DNA from: Microbacterium sp. UFMG61
Lineage (GTDB): Bacteria > Actinomycetota > Actinomycetes > Actinomycetales > Microbacteriaceae
DNA: 64,000 bases
Direction of reading: 5' to 3'
Assembly: GCF_015354505.1 (NCBI RefSeq)
Contig: NZ_JACAFP010000007.1
Span: 99,317-163,316 of the forward strand
In this document: piece after piece, positions 1 through 7,555 of the stretch
Layout of the letters: every line of letters starts with the position of its first letter
Numbering within the stretch: the first letter of the stretch is position 1
Position numbers and translations under genes: made by a program
The notes under the pieces: model-generated
Seen by the model: only the letters and a program-made list of their open reading frames with translations
Databases searched by the model: none
Told to the model about the DNA's origin: nothing

Positions 1-1
1 C

Positions 2-397
2 ACCAGGGCGTCGGTGCAGCGTCTGACCGAGCTGATGTCCCAGACGGGCACCGTCTCGGAACTCATCGAGGCCGAGGTCGCGCTCACCGACCGTCAGGCA
101 CTGCTCGAGTCCTACGAGCAGCAGCTCAGCACTCTCGAGGACCAGGTCGCCATGTCGAGTCTTCAGGTGCAGCTGACCCGCACGACAGCGCCTACCACCG
201 CCGATCCCGCGGGATTCGCCGACGGGCTCATGGCAGGGTGGAACGGCCTCGTGGTATCCCTGAACGCGCTGGTCGTGGCGATCGGCTTCGTCCTTCCGTG
301 GGCCGCACTCGTCGGTGCCGCGATCCTCGTGATCTGGGTCATCCGACGGGCACGCCGCGCCCGTCGAGCGCGTTCGACCGCGGCCGCCGACGAGTAG
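2..397 (+). CDS. DUF4349 domain protein, C-terminal part
   Basis: The 5' end lies outside the window and the frame is open from base 2. About 60 residues of a heptad-like helical region, rich in Leu, Glu and Gln, lead into a hydrophobic segment of about 25 residues (VVAIGFVLPWAALVGAAILV) and a short Arg-rich cytoplasmic tail. This coiled coil, then one membrane helix, then a basic tail matches the end of DUF4349 proteins, which are usually membrane-anchored lipoproteins of unknown role. The function cannot be stated from the visible part. A strong hairpin follows about 75 bases after the stop. Confidence 0.75.
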   Translation, partial: TRASVQRLTELMSQTGTVSELIEAEVALTDRQALLESYEQQLSTLEDQVAMSSLQVQLTRTTAPTTADPAGFADGLMAGWNGLVVSLNALVVAIGFVLPWAALVGAAILVIWVIRRARRARRARSTAAADE

Positions 398-470
398 GCC
401 GACGCTCACACGACGTCCGCCTCCCGCTGGGCGAACGGGACCCTCGGCCTCGCGCTGATCACGGAAACGA

Positions 471-501
471 CGAAAGCCCTCCGGCAACCGGAGGGCTTTC
501 G
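471..501. terminator. Bidirectional terminator hairpin
   Basis: A 14-bp perfect stem (CGAAAGCCCTCCGG with its complement) closes on a CAA loop. On the minus strand it directly follows the tRNA-Glu 3' end and runs into a T-rich stretch. On the plus strand it can end the DUF4349 transcript. Confidence 0.85.
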
Positions 502-510
502 TGTGTTGTG

Positions 511-583
511 TGACCCCAGCGGGATTCGAACCCGCGTTACCGCCGTGAGAGGGCAGCGTACTAGGCCGCTATACGATGGGGCC
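511..583 (-). tRNA. tRNA-Glu (anticodon CUC)
   Basis: The reverse strand folds into a 73-nt cloverleaf: 7-bp acceptor GGCCCCA/TGGGGTC with discriminator A, anticodon stem CTGCC/GGCGG around loop CTCTCAC (anticodon CTC), and the T-loop TTCGAATC. CCA is not encoded. It is on the same strand as gltX and tRNA-Gln but separated from them by about 6.7 kb of protein genes. Confidence 0.95.
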
Positions 584-735
584 GTCTGGCGGAATGTTTC
601 CGTTCCGCGACAACTGTTCAAGTATGCCACGGCGATTCTGCGCGCGCAAAATCGAGCGGCGCTCTCCTCGATCCCGGGCGTGGCGCGCCGGTGCAGACGT
701 TTGCCAGACGCCGCAGGAAGGAGTTGACTCAGGTC

Positions 736-1374
736 ATGCGCGTCACGAAATTCGAACATGCCGCTCTTCGCATCGAGCAGGGCGGCGACATCCTGCTCAT
801 CGACCCGGGCTCCTTCACCACACCCCCGCAGGATCTCGCCGGCCTGGTCGCCGTCGTGCTCACGCACGAGCACCCGGACCACTGGACCCCGGAGCATCTG
901 GACCGCATCCTGCGTGCGGCCCCGGGCACTCCGATCTTCGCCCCGTCGGGCGTCGCCCGTGCTGCCGACGGCTACGACATCACCGTCGTGGCTCCCGACG
1001 ACGTCGTCGAGGCAGGGAGCTTCTCACTTCGATTCTTCGGAGGGACCCACGAGGTCATCCACTCCTCGATCCCGACGATCGAGAACGTCGGAGTCCTCGT
1101 GAACGGCGCGCTCTACTATCCCGGCGACTCCTATGCCGTGCCCGAGGACGTCGAGGTCGACACGCTGGCGGCGCCTCTCGGTGCCCCGTGGCTCAAGATC
1201 GGCGATGCGATGGACTACGTGCTCGCCGTCAAGCCTCGCCGAGCATTCGGCACCCACGACATGACACTCTCGGTCGCCGGCAAGACGATGCATCGTCAGC
1301 GGCTGCAGTGGGCCACCGAGCAGAACGGCGGCGAGTTCACGGTACTCGAGCCGGGCGATTCGCTCGACATCTGA
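736..1374 (+). CDS. MBL-fold metallo-hydrolase (UlaG-like)
   Basis: This 212-aa protein has the metallo-beta-lactamase signature THEHPDHW (residues 43-50, HxHxDH) and further likely metal ligands at H105, D131 (YPGDS) and H174 (FGTHD). It belongs to the short UlaG-like/YycJ-type hydrolases that bind two metal ions. The substrate is unknown. The ATG at 736 is preferred because AGGAAGGAG lies at 715-723; a GTG at 691 in the same frame has no such site. The next gene starts 2 bases after its stop, so the two are probably co-transcribed. Confidence 0.85.
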   Translation: MRVTKFEHAALRIEQGGDILLIDPGSFTTPPQDLAGLVAVVLTHEHPDHWTPEHLDRILRAAPGTPIFAPSGVARAADGYDITVVAPDDVVEAGSFSLRFFGGTHEVIHSSIPTIENVGVLVNGALYYPGDSYAVPEDVEVDTLAAPLGAPWLKIGDAMDYVLAVKPRRAFGTHDMTLSVAGKTMHRQRLQWATEQNGGEFTVLEPGDSLDI

Positions 1375-1375
1375 C

Positions 1376-2251
1376 GTGGCGAACTCCCCTGTCGCGGAGC
1401 ACTCGCTCGACGAGGCCGGCGTCCGTGCGCTGCTGCGCGCGCACGCGCCGGGGTGTGCGGACCTCCCGCTCACGCTGTTCGCCGAGGGGTGGGACAACGC
1501 GATGTGGCGGCTGGGGGCGGAGCTCGTCGTGCGACTCCCCCGCCGCGCACTCTCGGTCGCGCTGATCACGAACGAGCATCGCGCCCTTCCCGAGATCGGC
1601 CCACCGCTGGCATCGCTCGGCATCCGCACCCCGATACCCGTGATCGCGGGGCCGCCGACGGACGTGTTCCCCTGGCCGTGGTCGGTGGTCCCCTGGATCG
1701 ACGGCACGGCGGCCATCGCATCATCGCGGACTGAGAACGGACTGTGGGCCCCGGATCTCGCGGCAGCGTTGCTGACCCTGCACTCCCCTGCGCCCGCCGA
1801 CGCGCCGCTCAACCCCGTGCGCGGGCGGGAGCTGAGAACACGCGACGACGCCATGCGTCCTCGACTCGCCGCCCTCTCTCGCCATTCCACACTGCGCGAC
1901 TACTGGGCTGCGGGCCTCGCAGCGCCGCCCAGCGACGAGCGGGTCTGGATCCACGGCGACCTCCACCCCGGCAACATCCTCGTGCACGAGGGCAGACTCG
2001 CCGCGCTCATCGATTTCGGCGACGTCACCGTCGGCGACCCCGCCTACGACCTCGCCGCCGCCTGGATGCTCTTCGACACTGCGGGACGCGAGAGCTTCCG
2101 GGCAGCGACGGGTTCCCGATACGACGACGCGACGTGGGTGCGTGCACGCGCCTGGGCCGCGTACATCGCGCTCGTGCTGCTGACGCAGAGCGACGATCGC
2201 CCCGACCACCTCGTCGTCGGACGGAGCACCGCCGAGGCGCTGGGCGCCTAG
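1376..2251 (+). CDS. Aminoglycoside phosphotransferase-family kinase
   Basis: This 291-aa APH/choline-kinase-fold protein has the Brenner motif HGDLHPGN (193-200, catalytic Asp 195) and the metal-binding DFG (213-215). The family transfers the gamma-phosphate of ATP to small hydroxylated or aminated substrates. Most chromosomal members in soil actinobacteria are not proven resistance enzymes, so a role in drug resistance is not claimed. The GTG start at 1376 is almost continuous with the upstream hydrolase gene. The stop codon overlaps by 4 bases the 3' end of convergent pepN. Confidence 0.85.
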   Translation: MANSPVAEHSLDEAGVRALLRAHAPGCADLPLTLFAEGWDNAMWRLGAELVVRLPRRALSVALITNEHRALPEIGPPLASLGIRTPIPVIAGPPTDVFPWPWSVVPWIDGTAAIASSRTENGLWAPDLAAALLTLHSPAPADAPLNPVRGRELRTRDDAMRPRLAALSRHSTLRDYWAAGLAAPPSDERVWIHGDLHPGNILVHEGRLAALIDFGDVTVGDPAYDLAAAWMLFDTAGRESFRAATGSRYDDATWVRARAWAAYIALVLLTQSDDRPDHLVVGRSTAEALGA

Positions 2252-4731
2252 CGGGGTCGGCCTTCGCGCACGCGAAGGTCCCTGGCGAGGTGATCCCGCT
2301 GCTCGACGACGATGCGGCGCAGTGCGGCCGGAGCCGAGGCGTTGTCCGCGAGCCAGGCATCCACCGGGTCGAGGCTCGGTGCCGCCGGGAACAGGCCGAC
2401 GACCAGACGTCGCGCCAGCTCGATGCTCCGCCGCGACCACACATCGCCGATGCGGGCGAAGTACTCCGAGTCGAACCCTGCGACGAGGTCGCGTCGACCA
2501 CCCGCACGGAATCCCGCGATCACCGCATCGAGGTGATCGTTGCTGAGCGACTCGTCGTCCCAAGCCTGTCGCCACGCCTCGGCGCGCACGGAATCCTCCG
2601 GGCGCGATGCGCGAGCACGGCGGGCGGCGGTGCGTCCACTCCCGGTGTCGTCGCGGAGCTGCTCTTCTGCGATCTCCTCCGCGCCGGCGTGGCCTGTCGT
2701 CACCAGAGCCGTGAGGAGCTGCCACCGGAGGTCCGGGTCGATGATCAGCCCGTCGGGTGCGGCGCCGTCGAGGATCGCACGGAGCTCTCCCGCGCGACCG
2801 TCATCGTAGGCCGAGGCGGTCGCCAGCGCTCGCGCCCAGGAGAGCTGAGCGTCGCTGCCGGCATCCGCGGCGTGCAGCGCGCTCCACGTCGCCTCGACCC
2901 ACTGCCTCTGCTCGTGCTGCCGGACGTCGTCCGCGACGAAGTGCCGGATGGCGAACTGCGCGTTCGCGAGCACGCCGCCCAGGAGGCCGATGTTCGACTC
3001 GTGGGGCGCATGTGCCCGCACGATCGCCGTGTAGCGGGTGGCCGCGAGTTCGCCATCTCTCGTCGCGTTCCACAGCGACGACCAGATGACGGCGCGTGCG
3101 AGCGGATCCTCGATGTCGGACAGTGAGTCCTGCACGGTCGCCAGGGACGCATGGTCCAGGCGAACCTTCGCGTAGGTGAGATCGTCGTCGTTGAGCAGCA
3201 CGAGATCGGCCGCCGGGAACTCGACCGGAGTGCGCTCTCCGTGGATGTCGAGAGAGACCTGCTCGCGGCGGATGACGTGGCCATCGACGCGGTCATAGAG
3301 CCCGACACGCAGTCGATGGGGGCGAGGATCGCTCTGGACGAGCACGGTGTCGCCCGCGTCGGTCTCGAGCCACAGCGTCGAGACGCCCGTCGTCTGCAAC
3401 CACGCGCGCGACCACTCGGTCATGTCGCGACCCGACACCGCACTGAGCTCCACGAGGAACTCGTCGAGCGTCGTGTTGCCGAAGGCATTCGCGGCGAAGT
3501 ATCGCCGCGCACCCTCGAAGAAGGCATCATCGCCCACGAAGGCGACCAACTGCTTCAGCACAGCGGCGCCCTTCGCATAGGTGATTCCGTCGAAGTTCAG
3601 TTTCGCGGCCTCGAGGTCGGTGATGTCCGCGACGATCGGGTGCGTGGTCGGCAGCTGATCCTGCTGGTAAGCCCAGGCCTTGCGATTGGCCGCGAACTTC
3701 ACCCAGGCGTCGTGGAAGCGCGTCGCGACCGCGGAGGCGTGCGAGCCCATGTAGTCGGCGAACGATTCCTTGAGCCAGAGGTCGTCCCACCACTTCATGG
3801 TCACCAGATCGCCGAACCACATATGGGCCATCTCGTGCAGGATCGTGTTCGCCCGGGCCGCGCGCTGCGCATCGGTGGCCGCGCCCCGCGAGAGGTAGGC
3901 CTCGGTGAAGGTGACGAGGCCGGGGTTCTCCATCGCACCGAGGTTGTACTCGGGGACGAAGATCTGGTCGTACTTGCCCCAGGGGTACGGGTAGGCGAAT
4001 GCGTCGGTGAAGAAGTCGAGCCCCTGACGCGTGACCTCGATGATCTCTTCGGATTCGAGATACTGCGCGAGCGACTGTCGAGCGAAGACACCGAGCGCGA
4101 TGTGCTGATCGTCGCGATCCCAGGCGCCGTCCACGCGTGCGTACGGCCCCGCGGCCACCGACGTGATGTAGCTGGAGATCGGCAGGGTGGGCGCGAACTC
4201 CACCCGCTGCACACCGACACCCGCATCGACCTTCACGGCCGCCTGGTTCGAGAGGACCTCCCATCCGGCGGGGGCATCGACCACGAAGGTGTACGCGGCC
4301 TTGAGGTCGGGCTGCTCGAAGCACGCCATCACGCGACGCGAGTCGGCGGGCTCGTACTGCGTGTACAGATACGTGCGGTCGTCGACGGGGTCATGGAACC
4401 GATGCATCCCCTCGCCCGAGCGACTGTAGGCAGCCACCGCCTCGATGCGAACGACGTTCGAGGCTCCCAGGCCGCGGAGCGCGATGCGCGCGCCGTCGAA
4501 GTCGACGTCCTGATCGATGCCGTTCACCACGACGCGATCGACACTCTCCCCGATGAAGTCGACCCAGGTCGACTGCGACGTCGACGCGAACTCGAGCGTC
4601 GTGATCGTCGAGAATCCGGTGCGCGCGCGCTCGGGCGCTCCCGTGAGATCCAGCTCGACGCGGATGCTTCGCACGGAGATGACGGCGGATCGCGCAGCAG
4701 TCTCCTCGCGGGTGAGGTTGGCGGTGTCCAT
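2248..4731 (-). CDS. pepN: Aminopeptidase N (M1 zinc metallopeptidase)
   Basis: This 827-aa protein is close to the normal length of actinobacterial PepN. It contains the substrate-binding GAMEN motif (265-269) and the zinc site HEMAH (299-303) with the third ligand E322 in the following helix (WLKESFADYMG). The C-terminal half is the helical ERAP1-like domain. It cleaves neutral and basic N-terminal residues from peptides in the cytosol. The gene is divergent from a marR gene across a 71-bp region that holds two palindromic operators, so it might share that control. Its 3' end overlaps the APH gene. Confidence 0.95.
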   Translation of the reverse strand: MDTANLTREETAARSAVISVRSIRVELDLTGAPERARTGFSTITTLEFASTSQSTWVDFIGESVDRVVVNGIDQDVDFDGARIALRGLGASNVVRIEAVAAYSRSGEGMHRFHDPVDDRTYLYTQYEPADSRRVMACFEQPDLKAAYTFVVDAPAGWEVLSNQAAVKVDAGVGVQRVEFAPTLPISSYITSVAAGPYARVDGAWDRDDQHIALGVFARQSLAQYLESEEIIEVTRQGLDFFTDAFAYPYPWGKYDQIFVPEYNLGAMENPGLVTFTEAYLSRGAATDAQRAARANTILHEMAHMWFGDLVTMKWWDDLWLKESFADYMGSHASAVATRFHDAWVKFAANRKAWAYQQDQLPTTHPIVADITDLEAAKLNFDGITYAKGAAVLKQLVAFVGDDAFFEGARRYFAANAFGNTTLDEFLVELSAVSGRDMTEWSRAWLQTTGVSTLWLETDAGDTVLVQSDPRPHRLRVGLYDRVDGHVIRREQVSLDIHGERTPVEFPAADLVLLNDDDLTYAKVRLDHASLATVQDSLSDIEDPLARAVIWSSLWNATRDGELAATRYTAIVRAHAPHESNIGLLGGVLANAQFAIRHFVADDVRQHEQRQWVEATWSALHAADAGSDAQLSWARALATASAYDDGRAGELRAILDGAAPDGLIIDPDLRWQLLTALVTTGHAGAEEIAEEQLRDDTGSGRTAARRARASRPEDSVRAEAWRQAWDDESLSNDHLDAVIAGFRAGGRRDLVAGFDSEYFARIGDVWSRRSIELARRLVVGLFPAAPSLDPVDAWLADNASAPAALRRIVVEQRDHLARDLRVREGRPR

Positions 4732-4765
4732 GGATCCATCATTTCACCTGCCGACGACGCCCGCG

Positions 4766-4809
4766 TGTTGCGTAACGCAACAGAGGGGAATAGAGTTGCA
4801 TCATGCAAC
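4766..4809. promoter_or_regulatory. Leaderless promoter with paired MarR operators
   Basis: Two palindromes share TTGC-N5-GCAA: TGTTGCGTAACGCAACA (4766-4782) and GTTGCATCATGCAAC (4795-4809), with centres 28 bp apart. TTGCGT (4768-4773) and TAGAGT (4791-4796) are spaced by exactly 17 bp and form a good -35/-10 pair. Transcription would begin at about 4802-4803, on the marR start codon. The first operator covers the -35 element and the second covers the -10/start region, as expected for autorepression. Binding by the adjacent MarR is inferred. Confidence 0.75.
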
Positions 4810-5249
4810 ACAAGGGATCGACCGATGCACGACACGATGACAGCGTCACCGTATTGCGGTCTCTCGTGGCCATCACCCGGCGCGGCCTGGTCGATGCGCG
4901 CTCGGGTGAACCCCGACTCTCGATCACCGATCAGTCCATCGTGATGGCGATCGCCGACGAACCGGGAATCCGCTCGACGGACATCGCCCGGATGTTCCGG
5001 CTCAACAGATCGACCGTGTCCCGTCAGCTCTCCGCGCTCATCGCACTGGGGCTGGTGCAGGAGACGACGTCTCCAGCCGGTCGCGGACGCCCCCTCACCC
5101 TCACCCCCGCCGGCGAAGACGCATTCCGCCACACGCTCGACACGTTGCAGGGCGTGATCGACACCCATCTCGCGCAGTGGTCGGATGCCGAGGTCGCGCG
5201 CTTCGCGCATGATCTTCAGCGATTCGACCGCGGCGACGCCGCATCGTGA
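4803..5249 (+). CDS. MarR-family transcriptional regulator
   Basis: This 148-aa protein has a MarR winged-helix domain: helices around residues 45-75 (TDIARMFRLNRSTVSRQLSA) and a wing with the typical GRGRPLTLTP (about 92-101). It probably represses its own promoter through the two TTGC-N5-GCAA palindromes that overlap its start codon. The start codon lies 6 nt downstream of a TAGAGT hexamer, so the transcript is probably leaderless. The downstream neighbour on the same strand is a 3-hydroxyacyl-CoA dehydrogenase whose ATG is 35 bases from this stop. A CoA-thioester or organic-acid effector is therefore plausible but unproven. Confidence 0.9.
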   Translation: MQHKGSTDARHDDSVTVLRSLVAITRRGLVDARSGEPRLSITDQSIVMAIADEPGIRSTDIARMFRLNRSTVSRQLSALIALGLVQETTSPAGRGRPLTLTPAGEDAFRHTLDTLQGVIDTHLAQWSDAEVARFAHDLQRFDRGDAAS

Positions 5250-5284
5250 CCACGGCCCACAAGCCCACCACAGAAGGAAGAGAA

Positions 5285-6142
5285 ATGAAGAACATCACTG
5301 TTCTCGGCACCGGCGTCCTCGGATCGCAGATCGCGTTCCAGACCGCCTTCCATGGATTCGACGTCGTGGCGTACGACATCGATCAGGCAGCGCTCGACCG
5401 CGCCGCCGAGCGCTTCGACGCACTCGCCGCCCGGTACGTCGCAGACGGCGTCGAGAACGCGGCCGACGGCGGCGCACAGGCGGCCATCGGCCGCATCCGC
5501 CTCACATCCGATCTGTCGGATTCCGCAGCCGCCGCCGACCTCGTCATCGAAGCCGTCCCCGAGAACCTCGAACTCAAGCAGGGCATCTACCGCACTCTCG
5601 CGAATGCGGCTCCCGCGACGACGATCTTCGCCACGAACTCGTCGACTCTGCTGCCCAGCGCACTCGCCGAGTCCACCGGTCGCCCCGATCGCTTCCTCGC
5701 GCTGCACTTCGCGAACGAGATCTGGTCGCACAACACCGCCGAGGTCATGGGCACCCCCGCCACCGACCCCGAAGTCTACGGATCGGTCGTCGAGTTCGCG
5801 TCGCAGATCGGCATGGTCCCGATCCAGATCAAGAAGGAGAAGGCCGGATACCTGCTGAACTCGCTGCTCGTGCCGTTCCTCGAAGCGGGAGCTCAGCTGC
5901 TCGTCGACGGGATCGCCGAGCCGGAGGCGATCGACGCGACCTGGCGGATCGGAACCGGAGCGCCGGCAGGACCCTTCGAGATCTACGACATCGTCGGTCT
6001 GACCACCGCCTACAACATCTCACGCATGGGCGGAGAGAAGCAGCAGCGATTCGCCCAGCTGCTCAAGGAGCAGTACATCGACGAGGGCAAGCTGGGCGTC
6101 GCCACGGGCGAGGGCTTCTACACCTACCCGCGCGAGAGCTGA
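5285..6142 (+). CDS. 3-hydroxyacyl-CoA dehydrogenase
   Basis: This 285-aa protein has an N-terminal NAD-binding Rossmann motif GTGVLG (8-13), the N119-S120 pair and H141 of the catalytic site, and a C-terminal helical dimerisation domain, as in 3-hydroxybutyryl-CoA dehydrogenases. It would oxidise (S)-3-hydroxyacyl-CoA with NAD. The usual HFFNP segment after the catalytic His reads HFANEIWSHNTAE here, which marks a divergent subfamily whose substrate is uncertain. The ATG at 5285 is chosen because GAAGGAAGAG lies just upstream; an earlier GTG at 5246 overlaps the marR stop and lacks a site. It is probably in an operon with marR. Confidence 0.88.
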   Translation: MKNITVLGTGVLGSQIAFQTAFHGFDVVAYDIDQAALDRAAERFDALAARYVADGVENAADGGAQAAIGRIRLTSDLSDSAAAADLVIEAVPENLELKQGIYRTLANAAPATTIFATNSSTLLPSALAESTGRPDRFLALHFANEIWSHNTAEVMGTPATDPEVYGSVVEFASQIGMVPIQIKKEKAGYLLNSLLVPFLEAGAQLLVDGIAEPEAIDATWRIGTGAPAGPFEIYDIVGLTTAYNISRMGGEKQQRFAQLLKEQYIDEGKLGVATGEGFYTYPRES

Positions 6143-6146
6143 GCGC

Positions 6147-7106
6147 TCAACGCCCGAGCAGTCGCCGGATGGCGGTCTCCGGCGACACCGTCAGATCGAG
6201 GGTCCGACCGCGCGCGTAGAGACGGAAGACGCGCGGGTCTATGTAGCTCCCCCGCGCGACTGCGAGGGTGTTGCCGAGCGCCGAGGCCGTGGCCTGCACG
6301 GCGAGGCGCTCGGCACGACGCCGCTCGTTCTTCGTCTCGAGCCGCCCGATGCGCGCCAGGGCATCCGCGGCGAGGATCGTCCCATGCAGCGTCCGGAAAT
6401 CCTTCGCCGTGAATGCCGCCCCGGTGACCTCCCGGAGATAGTCATTCACCTCGCCCGAGTTGAGTCGCACCCGGCGGCGCCCCTTGCGGTAGGCCAGCAG
6501 CGGTGCACGAGGGGCGCCCACCGCGAACTCCGAGAGAGCGTCGGCGAGAGCGGCATCCGTGATCTCGATCGACGCGAGCTGGCGGCTCTTCGCGGGGAAG
6601 CTCAACGCCACTGTGCTGCCGTCGACCCGCACGTCGTTGCGTCGCAGGGTGCTGAGTCCACGACTGCCGTGCTTCACGAGATAGCGCTCGGAACCGATGC
6701 GCAGCGCGGCGTCGTCGAGCAGGCGGAAGGCGACGGCGAGTGCGCGATCGCGGGTGAGCCCGTCCTGGTTGATCGCCCGAGTGACCTGCGCCCGCGCCGA
6801 CGGCAGCGCCGCAGCCAGGCGCAGCGCCCTCGCGAACTTCCTCTGGTCGCGGCCCGTGCGCCAGAGCGGGTGGTACAGATACTGGCGCCTCCCCGCATCG
6901 TCGGTGCCGACCGCCTGGATGTGCGCGAGCGGATCTGCCGCGATCCACACGTCCTTCCATGCGGGCGGGACGACGAGGTCATGGATGCGCTCGCGGTCCG
7001 CCTCGGACACCGGCTGGTCGGCAGCGTCGACGTATCGGAAGCCCGAACCCGAGCGGATGCGGCGGATGCCGGGCTCTTCGCCGGGGACCACTCTTCTCAG
7101 TGCCAT
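6147..7106 (-). CDS. DNA topoisomerase IB
   Basis: This 319-aa protein has the length of bacterial type IB enzymes. The catalytic tyrosine is Y288 in ARGSYIDPRVF. Other conserved positions are R136 (RIGSERY), K173 (FPAKS) and R238/H241 (DFRTLHGT). Type IB enzymes relax positive and negative supercoils through a 3'-phosphotyrosine link and need no ATP. The ATG at 7106 is preferred over a GTG at 7121 because GAGGGAG precedes it. The gene is convergent with the dehydrogenase gene, with only 4 bases between them. This enzyme is accessory, in addition to the essential topoisomerase I. Confidence 0.93.
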   Translation of the reverse strand: MALRRVVPGEEPGIRRIRSGSGFRYVDAADQPVSEADRERIHDLVVPPAWKDVWIAADPLAHIQAVGTDDAGRRQYLYHPLWRTGRDQRKFARALRLAAALPSARAQVTRAINQDGLTRDRALAVAFRLLDDAALRIGSERYLVKHGSRGLSTLRRNDVRVDGSTVALSFPAKSRQLASIEITDAALADALSEFAVGAPRAPLLAYRKGRRRVRLNSGEVNDYLREVTGAAFTAKDFRTLHGTILAADALARIGRLETKNERRRAERLAVQATASALGNTLAVARGSYIDPRVFRLYARGRTLDLTVSPETAIRRLLGR

Positions 7107-7275
7107 CGCCGTCTCCCTCACGCGCTCCGATCTCAGGAGGAGCGCCCGAGGTCGAGCTTCTCGACTGCAGCCGCTTTCGAGAAGGGCATGGCGTCGTGAC
7201 CGGTGAACCTGCTAGGCGCACGAGTGCTCAGACGACCGCGCGTGTGGGAATCAGCGCGTACCCGGAAACAAGAAA

Positions 7276-7295
7276 ACCCGCGGAAATCCGCGGGT
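7276..7295 (-). terminator. Terminator of tRNA-Gln
   Basis: ACCCGCGG and CCGCGGGT pair across a 4-nt loop, and on the minus strand the stem is followed by TTTTCTTGTTT. It lies 10 nt beyond the tRNA-Gln 3' end. Confidence 0.85.
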
Positions 7296-7305
7296 CTTGA
7301 TCTTG

Positions 7306-7377
7306 CTGGGGTACCTGGACTCGAACCAAGAATAACGGAACCAGAAACCGTCGTGTTGCCAATTACACCATACCCCA
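7306..7377 (-). tRNA. tRNA-Gln (anticodon CUG)
   Basis: The reverse strand gives a 72-nt cloverleaf with acceptor TGGGGTA/TACCCCA, discriminator G, anticodon loop TTCTGGT (anticodon CTG) and T-loop TTCGAGTC. CCA is not encoded. It lies directly downstream of gltX on the same strand. In actinobacteria GluRS usually charges both tRNA-Glu and tRNA-Gln, and GatCAB then amidates the latter, so the linkage makes functional sense. Confidence 0.95.
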
Positions 7378-7514
7378 AGGGCGAAACCGGAGCCTCGCAC
7401 CGAGAGTCAAGCTTACCCGAGCCACCGCCGCAATGCCAAAACGCCCCGGGCAGTCCGGGCGCGTCGTGCTCCGCGGCGCTCGGAACATCCGGTCTCTCGT
7501 CGCCGGAAACGACA

Positions 7515-7545
7515 GAGGGAGGGCACCCGATGGATGCCCTCCCTC
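7515..7545 (-). terminator. Terminator of gltX
   Basis: An 11-bp perfect stem GAGGGAGGGCA/TGCCCTCCCTC with a 9-nt loop starts 10 bases beyond the gltX stop codon. Confidence 0.8.
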
Positions 7546-7555
7546 GTGTCAGCAC

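Noticed and set aside
511..583. tRNA-Glu as an integration site for a mobile element
   Set aside because: No duplicated tRNA 3' end, integrase or phage gene was found between it and the next tRNA.
1376..2251. An aminoglycoside resistance gene
   Set aside because: Only the general APH kinase motifs are visible; the family covers many substrates and no resistance context is present.
3151..4944. A long plus-strand frame antisense to pepN
   Set aside because: It is a shadow caused by G/C-rich codon bias; the opposite strand encodes a full PepN with all motifs.
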